DNA of 64,000 bases, taken from the NCBI GenBank assembly GCA_023230455.1, contig JALNXH010000011.1:41703-105702 (forward strand). Reading direction: 5' to 3'. The position numbers and the translations under genes were made by a program. Below, one piece after another: positions 31,182-38,794 of this stretch (position 1 is the first letter of the stretch; the number at the start of each line of letters is the position of its first letter). The notes under the pieces are model-generated. The model saw only the letters and a list, made by a program, of their open reading frames with translations, ran no database searches and was not told the origin of the DNA. Source of the DNA: Rhodocyclaceae bacterium. GTDB lineage: Bacteria > Pseudomonadota > Gammaproteobacteria > Burkholderiales > Rhodocyclaceae.

Positions 31182-31520
31182 TTAGAGCGCGTCCTCACCG
31201 GTCTCGCCGGTGCGGATGCGGATGACTTGTTCGACGTCGAAGACAAAGATTTTGCCGTCTCCGATCTTGCCAGTGCTGGCAGATTTTTCGATGGCCTCGA
31301 TGACCTGGTCGAGGATGTCGTTCTTGACAGCCGCTTCGACCTTGACCTTGGGCAGGAAATCGACGACGTATTCGGCGCCACGATAAAGTTCCGTGTGCCC
31401 TTTTTGCCGACCGAACCCCTTGACCTCGGTGACGGTGATGCCCTGTACGCCCACGGCGGCAAGAGCCTCACGCACCTCGTCAAGCTTGAACGGCTTGATG
31501 ATGGCGGTGACTAGTTTCAT
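31182..31520 (-). CDS. glnK: Nitrogen regulatory protein PII (GlnK type)
   Basis: Trimeric PII protein that senses 2-oxoglutarate, ATP/ADP and glutamine and, when unmodified, blocks AmtB. The 112-aa sequence has the family start KLVTAIIKPFKLDEVREAL, the T-loop HTELYRGAEYVVDFLPK with uridylylation residue Y51, and the B-loop GKIGDGKIFV (near 84-93). Linkage to amtB and the sigma-54/NtrC signals upstream of torF favour GlnK over GlnB. It follows torF by 77 bp. Confidence 0.95.
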   Translation of the reverse strand: MKLVTAIIKPFKLDEVREALAAVGVQGITVTEVKGFGRQKGHTELYRGAEYVVDFLPKVKVEAAVKNDILDQVIEAIEKSASTGKIGDGKIFVFDVEQVIRIRTGETGEDAL

Positions 31521-31555
31521 GATGTTTTGTCCTCACGAGTAGGGTAATGATTGAT

Positions 31556-31585
31556 CCCGTCGACGCCGGCCGGGTCGCCGACGGG
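31556..31585 (-). other. Inverted repeat between torF and glnK
   Basis: CCCGTCG (31556-31562) and CGACGGG (31579-31585) form a stem with a GC-rich 16-nt loop that can pair further. There is no T-run, so it is more likely an RNA-processing or stability stem that separates torF and glnK expression than a full terminator. Confidence 0.4.
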
Positions 31586-31597
31586 AATTGAGCGGGG

Positions 31598-32407
31598 TTA
31601 GAAAGACTTGGAGAACGACAGTACCGCTTTGCCCTTGGCGACATCCTTCAGCCCCGAGGTGGAGCCGACACCTGACACGAAATTGCTGTCGGGCCAGCAG
31701 TAGGCTTCAAAGGCCGAGCACTCGCCCTTCGCGTTGGTATCCGAATAAGCCAGGCCAACCACGCCGAATCCAACATCCTTGGTGATGCCGATCTTCCAAT
31801 CGGTGTAGTCGGCAATGTTCAAATCCTTGACCTTCTGATGACCGACGTGGGCCGTCAGCCCCCATCCATTACCCAGATCATGCGAGTAATTGGCTTCGAG
31901 ATAACCACTGCCGTCGGTCTTGCCGCCGCTGGCGGAGCGCCATCCGATGAAATAGTCGGAGACCACGTAGGAATACTTGACCGACAGGGTCTTGTAACTG
32001 AGCGCGGCGTAAACCTCGGTCGTGTTGGGCTCTTCGCCAAACAGGGTTGCGCTGCCGTGATTAGGATATGTATAGCCGATGACGCCGAGATCGTAGCCCC
32101 AGTCACCACCGGCAAAAGTATTCCTATAACCGCCGTACAAGTCGACTTCGGTCGATCCCTTGCCGGTGTAATCCTTCACCCAGGTGATGGTGGACGCCCA
32201 AGCACCGATATAGAAGCCGTTGGAAAACGCGTAGTCCACGCCGGCCGAAACCGCGGGGTCGCCGTGCGTTTGGCTCACGCCGCGGAATAGATAGTCGGAA
32301 ACAGCGCCGACATTGAAAGTAAGCGGCGAAGCGGCGGGTGCATCCTCGGCGAACGCGGGGCATGCCACGATGCCGGCGACGGTGGCGGCGATCAGGGTCT
32401 TTTTCAT
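31598..32407 (-). CDS. TorF-family putative outer-membrane porin
   Basis: A 269-aa protein with a signal peptide (1-20, CPAFA) and a beta-barrel-like body of alternating Gly/aromatic strands: NVGAVSDYLFRGVSQTHGDPAVSAGVDYAFSNGFYIG-type opening (conserved in the family), repeated YxGY strands and a final Phe (F269), the usual outer-membrane insertion signal. It is the first gene of the torF-glnK-amtB set, common in Rhodocyclaceae and relatives, and suggests diffusion of a nitrogen compound across the outer membrane. Substrate not shown. RBS GGAGAG sits 9 bases before ATG. Confidence 0.87.
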   Translation of the reverse strand: MKKTLIAATVAGIVACPAFAEDAPAASPLTFNVGAVSDYLFRGVSQTHGDPAVSAGVDYAFSNGFYIGAWASTITWVKDYTGKGSTEVDLYGGYRNTFAGGDWGYDLGVIGYTYPNHGSATLFGEEPNTTEVYAALSYKTLSVKYSYVVSDYFIGWRSASGGKTDGSGYLEANYSHDLGNGWGLTAHVGHQKVKDLNIADYTDWKIGITKDVGFGVVGLAYSDTNAKGECSAFEAYCWPDSNFVSGVGSTSGLKDVAKGKAVLSFSKSF

Positions 32408-32449
32408 GGTGGAACTCTCCTATAGGTGGGAAAAACTGCATCCTTGTAC

Positions 32450-32465
32450 TGCACAGACTGTGCCA
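32450..32465 (-). promoter_or_regulatory. Sigma-54 (RpoN) promoter for torF-glnK-amtB
   Basis: Read on the minus strand, TGGCACAGTCTGTGCA matches the -24/-12 consensus TGGCACGN4TTGCW with GG and GC at exact 10-nt spacing; one of the two T bases before GC is changed. The predicted start near 32439 leaves a leader of about 32 nt to the torF ATG at 32407. RpoN itself is encoded at 51249-52700. Confidence 0.75.
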
Positions 32466-32570
32466 GATGCCCTAACTCCTTTAACATCATCAAGTTACAG
32501 AAATCCCCCCGTCCGCATAGAGAGGCTGCGCACCGTCTTGCACTGCCCCGGCCGAGGCTCGCACCAACTC

Positions 32571-32585
32571 GGTGCTGCCTGCGTT
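32571..32585. promoter_or_regulatory. NtrC-type enhancer site
   Basis: GCACC-AACTC-GGTGC is a perfect inverted repeat and almost identical to NtrC sites of enteric glnA (TGCACCAACATGGTGC type). It lies about 120 bp upstream of the sigma-54 promoter for torF, the normal distance for an enhancer. It is also 46 bp before ubiK on the other strand, which may be incidental. Confidence 0.65.
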
Positions 32586-32630
32586 GCAGCCCATGCTAGA
32601 CTCGGATAGCCATATATCAAGGACGATGTC

Positions 32631-32861
32631 ATGTTAAATCCCAAACTGCTCGATGAAATGTCGTCGCGGCTGTCGCAACTGATTGCGGCGAGCCCGGCCG
32701 CGGACCTTGAAAAGAATGCGAAGGCCATGCTCGGCGGTGTTTTTTCGCGGCTGGATTTGGTGACCCGCGACGAATTCGATATACAGCGCGAACTATTGAC
32801 GCGCGCGCTGGAAAAGGTCGCTGCGCTGGAAGCGCGCATCGCCGAACTAGAAAAACACTGA
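32631..32861 (+). CDS. ubiK: Ubiquinone biosynthesis accessory factor UbiK
   Basis: A 76-aa BMFP-type protein (formerly YqiC). UbiK forms a trimeric coiled coil and helps UbiJ organise the soluble Ubi complex at the membrane. The sequence has the typical N-terminal amphipathic helix (LLDEMSSRLSQLI), a central RLDLVTRDEFDIQ junction and a C-terminal Leu-zipper helix (about 54-75, LEKVAALEARIAELEK). It diverges from torF and is followed by comM after 77 bp. Confidence 0.9.
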   Translation: MLNPKLLDEMSSRLSQLIAASPAADLEKNAKAMLGGVFSRLDLVTRDEFDIQRELLTRALEKVAALEARIAELEKH

Positions 32862-32938
32862 TCCGGCACGCCCGTTGGAAATAAGCTCGGCCGCGCACAA
32901 CACAGCAACCTCGGCCACTTTCATTCGCCACCGCCTCC

Positions 32939-34432
32939 ATGTCCCTCGCCGTTCTGAAAAGCCGGGCACTGACCGGTATGGAAGCCACCGAGGTGGCGGT
33001 CGAAATTCATATTTCCTCGGGGCTTCCGTCGTTCACCCTGGTCGGTCTGCCGGATACTGAAGTGCGCGAAGCCCGTGATCGGGTACGCGCAGCAATCCAG
33101 AACTGCCGCTTCGAATTTCCCTCACGGCGCATCACGGTCAATCTGGCGCCCGCCGATCTGCCCAAGGAATCCGGCCACTTCGACTTGGCCATCGCCTTGG
33201 GCATTCTCGCCGCCTCCGGCCAGTTGGCATGTCAACAGCTCGGTGACTACGAATTCGCCGGGGAACTCTCGTTGAGCGGCGAACTGCGGCCGATTCGCGG
33301 TGCGCTGGCGATGAGCCTGGCGGCGCACAAAGCCGGCCGTTGCCTGATGATCGCTGCGGCGAACGCGCCGGAGGCCGCACTGATTGGCGGCGCCACCGTG
33401 CTGCCCGCGGCGAGTCTGCTTGATGTCTGCGCTCATCTCGGCGACGCAACGCCCCTTGCGCCAGCGGCGGCGCTCCAGACCGAAAACCGAACGGATTACC
33501 CCGACTTGGCCGATGTCAAAGGCCAGACACAAGCCAAACGTGCGCTTGAAGTAGCCGCAGCAGGCGGCCATTCCCTGCTGATGAGCGGCCCACCGGGCAC
33601 CGGCAAGTCCATGCTCGCCGCCCGCTTCCCCGCGCTGCTGCCGCCCATGCGCGCGGATGAGGCATTCGAGGCGGCCGCCGTACGCTCGATCGCCGGCGAT
33701 TTCGCCGCTGAACACTGGGGCCGGCGGCCTTTTCGCGCACCCCATCATTCGGCCTCGGCAGCGGCACTGGTTGGCGGAGGCAGCACACCGCGCCCTGGAG
33801 AAATTTCGCTTGCGCATTGCGGCGTGCTGTTTCTCGATGAACTCCCCGAATTCGACCGCCGCGTTCTCGAAGCCCTGCGCGAACCGCTGGAGAGCGGAAC
33901 CATCTGCGTATCACGCGCCGCGCGCCGTGCCGATTTTCCCGCCCGATTTCAACTGATCGCAGCGATGAATCCGTGCCCCTGCGGTTATCTTGGCCACCCC
34001 AATGGCAAATGCCGCTGCACCCCCGATCAGGTAGCCCGCTACCGCGGCAAACTCTCCGGCCCGCTGCTGGACCGTATCGATCTGGCGATCGAAGTCCCCG
34101 CATTGACCGACGCGGAACTTCAGCATGCGCCGGTAAGCGAACGCTCGGAGCATGTCCGGGCACGCGTAGTCAATGCGCACGCACGCCAGCAAACGCGGCA
34201 GGGCAAAACCAACGCACTGCTATCGGTCGCGGAAACCGAAGCACACTGCCGGCTCGACACTCAAGGAGAAGTGCTGCTGAAGCAGGCCATCGGCCGCCTC
34301 GGCCTTTCGCCGCGCGGCTATCACCGCATCCTCAGAATCGCCCGCAGCGTCGCCGACCTCGCCGACAGCGAGGATATCTCCAGCCTGCATCTGGCGGAGG
34401 CGATCAACTACCGGCGTCACCAGGCGGCATGA
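32939..34432 (+). CDS. comM: Mg-chelatase-like AAA ATPase ComM (YifB)
   Basis: ComM is a hexameric helicase that drives branch migration during natural transformation and general recombination. The 497-aa protein has the N-terminal Lon-S16-like ChlI domain (about 20-140, PADLPKESGHFDLAIALGIL), Walker A GPPGTGKS (217-224), an LFLDELPEF Walker B, a CPCG-type Cys cluster (near 345-360; C-P-C-G-Y then CRC) and the C-terminal helical domain with RGYHRILRIARSVADLA. Full length, so competent for its role; it does not by itself prove transformability. Confidence 0.94.
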   Translation: MSLAVLKSRALTGMEATEVAVEIHISSGLPSFTLVGLPDTEVREARDRVRAAIQNCRFEFPSRRITVNLAPADLPKESGHFDLAIALGILAASGQLACQQLGDYEFAGELSLSGELRPIRGALAMSLAAHKAGRCLMIAAANAPEAALIGGATVLPAASLLDVCAHLGDATPLAPAAALQTENRTDYPDLADVKGQTQAKRALEVAAAGGHSLLMSGPPGTGKSMLAARFPALLPPMRADEAFEAAAVRSIAGDFAAEHWGRRPFRAPHHSASAAALVGGGSTPRPGEISLAHCGVLFLDELPEFDRRVLEALREPLESGTICVSRAARRADFPARFQLIAAMNPCPCGYLGHPNGKCRCTPDQVARYRGKLSGPLLDRIDLAIEVPALTDAELQHAPVSERSEHVRARVVNAHARQQTRQGKTNALLSVAETEAHCRLDTQGEVLLKQAIGRLGLSPRGYHRILRIARSVADLADSEDISSLHLAEAINYRRHQAA

Positions 34433-34448
34433 TGGTGCCGGATCGGGT

Positions 34449-35045
34449 TCAGGTTTCCAGCAAGCCGCGCTGGGCGCAGATGTAGAACACTTCGGTGAGA
34501 CGCTCGATGCAGTCGTCCAGTTCGAGCAGCTCCTGCTTCAATGGATTGGGCAGATTGAGCAATTCGCAAAAGCGATAGCCAACCCACAGCGCATCCTCGA
34601 AACGATACGGCCGCGTCGCCCCCAGTTCGCCGCTTTCGCCAAGGGTGCGCCGCAGCAGCGGAATCAACCGCAAGAAAGCCTCCGGCACCGGCTGCGACGG
34701 CTCCTGCGGCAGCAATTCGACGTTGCCGCGCAACAATCCAGAAGCCTCTACGCGCCGGCCGAGCACGCGGAAACGCCGCTCGCCCTGGACGATCACCTGC
34801 AACAATCCCAGTTGAGGCATGTCCCAGCTGGCAATGCGCGCCAGCGTGCCGACCACGTGAGGCTCGGCCGCTGGCCCCACCTCGCGCCCGGAGGCGATCA
34901 GACAGATGCCGAAGGTCGAGTCGTCGCGCAGGCAGCACTTGGCCATGTCCATGTACCGTGGCTCAAAGATGCGCAACGGCAGCAGCCCCTCCGGGTACAG
35001 CACTGTCGCCAGTGGAAACAGCGGGATTTCCAGAGAACGGCTCAT
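34449..35045 (-). CDS. LON N-terminal (substrate-binding) domain protein
   Basis: A 198-aa protein made only of the Lon substrate-binding domain: IPLFPLATVLYPEGLLPLRIFEPRYMDM near 6-33 is the typical start; no ATPase or protease domain follows. Such stand-alone domains (COG2802) are common in proteobacteria and have no settled role. ATG 35045 overlaps the ubiX TGA (ATGA), so the two are coupled. The frame open further upstream is ubiX in another frame. It converges on comM. Confidence 0.88.
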   Translation of the reverse strand: MSRSLEIPLFPLATVLYPEGLLPLRIFEPRYMDMAKCCLRDDSTFGICLIASGREVGPAAEPHVVGTLARIASWDMPQLGLLQVIVQGERRFRVLGRRVEASGLLRGNVELLPQEPSQPVPEAFLRLIPLLRRTLGESGELGATRPYRFEDALWVGYRFCELLNLPNPLKQELLELDDCIERLTEVFYICAQRGLLET

Positions 35046-35644
35046 GCCTCGCCCCAACGCGCCATCAATGCATGGGCCACACCGAGCTGATCGAGAATGC
35101 GGGCGACAACGTAGTCCACCACCCCCTGCACGTCCTGCGGCTGATGGTAAAAGCCCGGATTCGGTGGCAGGATCACCGCTCCGGCGCGCGACAGGCGCAG
35201 CATGTTCTCCAATTGAATCGCCGAAAACGGCGTCTCGCGCGGCACCAGAATCAGCTTGCGACCTTCCTTCAGCACCACGTCGGCGGCGCGGCAGACCAAA
35301 TCGTCGGCCATCCCTGCCGCCACCTTGGCCAAGGTGCCCATGGTGCACGGACAGATGACATAGGCGTCCGGCGGATTGGAACCCGAGGCCAGCGGTGCGT
35401 TCCAGTCGTCGCGGCCGAAGACCTGGAGCTGGCCTGCGGCGGCGCCGAAGCGCTCGCTCAGCAGACGCTGGCACTCGCGCGGCTGGGCCGGCAGAAGCAA
35501 ATCCATCTCCTGCTTGGCAACGATCTGCGCCGCCTGCGAATACACCAGCCAAACGCGCTCACCGGCAGCAAGCAGGCATTCGAGCAGACGCACGCCGTAG
35601 GGCATGCCGGAAGCGCCGGTGAACGCAAGAGCGATGGTTTTCAC
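35042..35644 (-). CDS. ubiX: Flavin prenyltransferase UbiX
   Basis: UbiX joins dimethylallyl phosphate to FMN to make the prenyl-FMN cofactor of UbiD, needed for ubiquinone synthesis. The 200-aa protein has the FMN-binding TGASGMPYGVRLLECL (near 8-23), the CPCTMGTLAKVAAGMADDLVCRAADVVLKE region (near 97-126, usual family SMxT variant CTMGT) and a VPRETPFSAIQLENML helix (near 132-147). GTG 35644 is chosen as it gives the conserved start KTIALAFTGASG; ATG 35710 would add 22 unconserved residues. ubiD is not in the window. Confidence 0.92.
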   Translation of the reverse strand: MKTIALAFTGASGMPYGVRLLECLLAAGERVWLVYSQAAQIVAKQEMDLLLPAQPRECQRLLSERFGAAAGQLQVFGRDDWNAPLASGSNPPDAYVICPCTMGTLAKVAAGMADDLVCRAADVVLKEGRKLILVPRETPFSAIQLENMLRLSRAGAVILPPNPGFYHQPQDVQGVVDYVVARILDQLGVAHALMARWGEA

Positions 35645-35721
35645 GTCGGGTCGTCTGAATAAAGCAGGATTACGATGGAATAGGAGGGCATCAATCGATG
35701 CGCTGCGCAACTGGACAAATC

Positions 35722-36252
35722 TTACTCTTGGCGCGCATCGCCCGGCGGCCGATTCAGTTGCGCAGCGACGAGTCCGTTTACGATACCGAAAATCAGGGCG
35801 GCAACCGCGAATACCGGAATCAGATAAAACACGCCGTTATGCGGCACCAGCCAAAGCCTCGCCAGCAGAACCTGGCCGCCGATATGCGCAAACGCCGCCA
35901 ACAGCGACAGTGTCACCGCGCCGAACCAGCGCTGCGGCAAACGATTGCCTACGCCCAGCGCCGCGAGGCTGGCCAGCGAGCCGGTGAAGGCAAGAAAAAA
36001 ACCCGGGGCGAGGAACTGCCCAAGCAACACGCTGCCTGCTACCACACGTAGCAGCGCCACCCAGGCCGCCTCTCGCCAGCCGTGGCGCAGCAGGACCAGC
36101 AGCACCACGATGTTGGCCAACCCCGGCTTGATGCCAGGCAACGGACTCGGAATGCCCGCCTCGGCGACCGACAAGGCAATTGCCGCGGCGGCATAGCGCG
36201 CGATGCGGAGATCGTCCGCGCACACGACGAGCTCAATAGCTGAGCGAGTCAT
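35722..36252 (-). CDS. Gx transporter family membrane protein
   Basis: A 176-aa integral membrane protein with five or six hydrophobic segments and the family stretch GIPSPLPGIKPGLANIVVLLVL (near 33-54, split by a short loop). It matches the Gx transporter family, once annotated as heptaprenyl diphosphate synthase component I, and resembles ECF-type substrate-binding subunits. Start ATG 36252 overlaps the NusG-II gene end by 20 bp. In other genomes the same pair often sits beside apbE, which is here 20 kb away. Substrate unknown. Confidence 0.82.
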   Translation of the reverse strand: MTRSAIELVVCADDLRIARYAAAAIALSVAEAGIPSPLPGIKPGLANIVVLLVLLRHGWREAAWVALLRVVAGSVLLGQFLAPGFFLAFTGSLASLAALGVGNRLPQRWFGAVTLSLLAAFAHIGGQVLLARLWLVPHNGVFYLIPVFAVAALIFGIVNGLVAAQLNRPPGDARQE

Positions 36253-36619
36253 GATCGGAGCGTCCACCGCCAAGTACCAGGCTGACATGATTGGGCGCAC
36301 AGATGGCGACGGCATTGGGCCGGGTCAACCACCCCTGGCGCACGCAGTACTGGCGGGGTCCAGGGTCTGAAAGCACGCGCGCACGACCGGGCTGCACCTC
36401 GATAACCGTTGTGCCGATGGGGCCCTCAACGACGATCTTCTTATGCACCGTCAGCGGCAGCTCCGCGACGATCGCCCCGTCACGACGGACCACTGCTTGC
36501 GAAGCGCTGCCGCCGCGCCAGAGCAGCGGGAACGAAGCGGCGACCAACAACGCCGCCAAAGCGATGACCGCCCAGTCGCCGACAAGCAGCAGGCGACGCC
36601 AGTCTTTGAGGAGAATCAC
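36233..36619 (-). CDS. NusG domain II-containing membrane-anchored protein
   Basis: A 128-aa protein with one N-terminal membrane helix (about 14-32, VIALAALLVAASFPLLW) and a periplasmic beta-domain of NusG domain II type (about 45-120) with GPIGTTVIEVQPGRARVLSDPGP and an RQYCVRQGWL segment. GTG 36619 overlaps the rapZ TGA (GTGA). Paired with a Gx transporter, as often. The function of the pair is unknown. Confidence 0.85.
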   Translation of the reverse strand: MILLKDWRRLLLVGDWAVIALAALLVAASFPLLWRGGSASQAVVRRDGAIVAELPLTVHKKIVVEGPIGTTVIEVQPGRARVLSDPGPRQYCVRQGWLTRPNAVAICAPNHVSLVLGGGRSDHDSLSY

Positions 36620-37461
36620 GGCCCCAGCGCGCGATGCCGCACCAGCACTCGCACCTGCTCGCGAAAGCGCGCCGCCAGCCACTCTGCCAAATAGACCGAG
36701 CGATGCTGGCCGCCGGTGCAGCCGACGGCGACCGTCAGATAGGAGCGGTTGTCGCGCACATAGGCCGGTAGCCAGTCGGCGACGAAGCGGCAAATGTCGT
36801 CGCGCATTTTCACCACTTCCGGCTGATGTTCGAGAAAGGTCACCACCAGCCCATCGCGGCCGCTTAGCGGCCGCAGCAGCGGATCGTAGTGCGGATTGGG
36901 TAGGCAGCGGACGTCGAACACCAGATCGGCGTCGAGCGGCAGGCCATGCTTGAAACCAAAGGACTCGAAAAGCAGCGTCAGCCCGGTGCCGGCCACGATA
37001 TCGGCAAAATCCCGGATGAAGGCACGCAACGCGTTCGGTCGCAGATCGCCGGTATCGATGCGATGGCCCAGCCCGGCGAGGGTCTCCAGCGCTTCCCGCT
37101 CGCGGCGGATGGCTTCGGCCAGCGTGGTGGTGGCATCGGCTAGAGGATGGCGCCGCCGCGTTTCGGAAAACCGCTGAATCAGCACCTCGTCGCGCGAATC
37201 GAGAAAAATGAAACGCACCTCAACCCCGCCACTGGTTTCCAGCGCCCTCAATTGCAGCGGCAGGGCGGCAATGCTGGCGCCGCCACGCATGTCCATGGCC
37301 ACCGCCGCACGGTCGTAGCCGCCGCTACGCAACTGCTCGACCAATTGCGGCAACAGGGTCGCCGGCAAATTGTCTACGCAGTAATACCCCGCATCCTCCA
37401 GCACATGCAGAGCGACGCTCTTGCCCGAGCCCGAAAGGCCGCTAATCAGAAGGAGTTGCAT
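36616..37461 (-). CDS. rapZ: RNase adapter protein RapZ
   Basis: RapZ binds GlcN6P and small RNAs and hands GlmZ-like RNAs to RNase E. The 281-aa protein has the N-terminal kinase-like domain with Walker A SGLSGSGKS (7-15), a DNLP motif (near 31) and the C-terminal RNA-binding domain with FVADWLPAY and the GCTGGQHRSVYLAEWLA signature (near 244-260). ATG 37461 is chosen; upstream codons overlap the DUF1289 gene. In many betaproteobacteria rapZ follows ptsN-hprK; here it lies 16 kb away. Confidence 0.93.
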   Translation of the reverse strand: MQLLLISGLSGSGKSVALHVLEDAGYYCVDNLPATLLPQLVEQLRSGGYDRAAVAMDMRGGASIAALPLQLRALETSGGVEVRFIFLDSRDEVLIQRFSETRRRHPLADATTTLAEAIRREREALETLAGLGHRIDTGDLRPNALRAFIRDFADIVAGTGLTLLFESFGFKHGLPLDADLVFDVRCLPNPHYDPLLRPLSGRDGLVVTFLEHQPEVVKMRDDICRFVADWLPAYVRDNRSYLTVAVGCTGGQHRSVYLAEWLAARFREQVRVLVRHRALGP

Positions 37462-37604
37462 GTCTCGGGCGTTTCGCCGGCCGTTTCGGCAAACGCCTCC
37501 ATTCCGGCCAGCGCCGGGGCGCTCAACGGGCGGGCGCAGGCGAGACACCGTCCCGTTTCCGGATCGGGCTCACACACACCTATACATTCGTATTCGTCGT
37601 CCAT
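37446..37604 (-). CDS. DUF1289-type small Cys-rich protein
   Basis: A 52-aa gene that overlaps the rapZ start by 16 bp. It reads MDDEYECIGVCEPDPETG then RCLACARPL: the C-x3-C...C-x2-C spacing (C7, C11, C20, C23) and the IGVC-x-x-D-P core are those of DUF1289, a small putative metal-binding family. The tail is acidic. The family's role is unknown. The codons are GC-rich like the neighbours, and the gene overlaps rapZ just as other genes here overlap. Confidence 0.72.
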   Translation of the reverse strand: MDDEYECIGVCEPDPETGRCLACARPLSAPALAGMEAFAETAGETPETCNSF

Positions 37605-37750
37605 AGCCTGGTGCAGAAGACTTTACCCGAGCTCCTCGCTCAATTGCGGCAGCGTGGATCGATTCTAGCGCGGCCGGAGGGCGGCATTGCAGGGCGATTG
37701 TCGGCCGGCTCTCGGTTAGAATCAATGCATCATCCGAGTCCCCGGCATCT

Positions 37751-38782
37751 GTGAGCAAATCTTCCCCTGAGGCTACCGTCAGCTATCCACTGGACGGCCT
37801 GCCCGATTCCGGTACGGCGACGGAGGCAGCACCCGGTGTGCGCTGGTTGCGCATGCCGCTGCCCTTCGCCCTCGATCACATCAATCTCTGGCTGGTAGCA
37901 GAAGGCGATTGCTGGGCGGCCGTGGATACAGGGCTCGGCAACGAAGAAATCCGTGCTTACTGGCGTACCCTGCTCGCCGAGCACCCACTGTCGCGCATCG
38001 TGGTGACCCACCTGCATCCGGATCATCTGGGACTCGCGGCCTGGCTACAGGAGGAAACCGGGACACAGATATGGATGACGCTGGGCGAGTTCGCCTCCGC
38101 CCACCTGATGCATACCGATACCCAGCCATGGTCGATTGCCGCCACCCAGGCGTTCTTCCTCCGCCACGGACTGCCCATCGAAAAGCTCGCCTCCTTCGCC
38201 GCGGACAAGGGCGCCTACCGCCGCGGCATTCCCAGCCTGCCGGTCACCTACCAGCGACTCAACGACGGCGACCGCCTTCGCATCGGCGACCACGACTGGG
38301 AAATCATCGTCGGCTATGGCCATTCGCCGGAACATGCCAGCCTCTATTGCGACGACCTGCATGTACTGATCTCCGGCGACATGCTGCTGCCACGGATCAC
38401 CACCAACGTCGGCGTCGCCCCGCAGGCGCCGGAAGTGGACGGACTGCGGCTGTATCTCCAATCCATCGCACGCCTGCGCCGGCTACCGGCCGACACCCTG
38501 GTGCTGCCCTCGCACGGCCGCCCTTTCCACGGCTTGCATGCGCGCATCGACCACCTGGAAGCCCATCACGCGGCACGCTGCGACGCGCTGATCGCCCGCT
38601 GCGCCGAACCGCGCACCGCCGCCGAATTGCTGGCCACCCTGTTCGACCGCGCGCTCAGCGACGGTCACCAGTATTTCTTCGCCATGGGCGAATGCATCGC
38701 CCACCTCAACCATCTTGTCCAACTCGGGCGTCTGCGGCGTATCGAATCCGCCGACGTCATCCGTTTCATCGTAGCCCGTTAA
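37751..38782 (+). CDS. Metallo-beta-lactamase-fold hydrolase
   Basis: A 343-aa MBL-fold protein with the metal motif THLHPDHLG (H87, H89, D91, H92), a GHSPEH third-His motif near 180, a SGDMLLP Asp near 200 and a final SHGRPFHGLH His. The C-terminal helical domain (about 260-343) is like that in glyoxalase II/BLR1717-type hydrolases. GTG start. It precedes phaC by 12 bp. Probable substrates are thioesters or hydroxyacyl compounds, which would fit PHA metabolism, but this is inference. Confidence 0.86.
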   Translation: MSKSSPEATVSYPLDGLPDSGTATEAAPGVRWLRMPLPFALDHINLWLVAEGDCWAAVDTGLGNEEIRAYWRTLLAEHPLSRIVVTHLHPDHLGLAAWLQEETGTQIWMTLGEFASAHLMHTDTQPWSIAATQAFFLRHGLPIEKLASFAADKGAYRRGIPSLPVTYQRLNDGDRLRIGDHDWEIIVGYGHSPEHASLYCDDLHVLISGDMLLPRITTNVGVAPQAPEVDGLRLYLQSIARLRRLPADTLVLPSHGRPFHGLHARIDHLEAHHAARCDALIARCAEPRTAAELLATLFDRALSDGHQYFFAMGECIAHLNHLVQLGRLRRIESADVIRFIVAR

Positions 38783-38794
38783 GCGAGGTCCCCC

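Noticed and set aside
29686..31185. 499-codon plus-strand frame opposite amtB
   Set aside because: Antisense shadow of a clear Amt gene; composition is Gln/Arg/His-rich as expected for a reverse frame.
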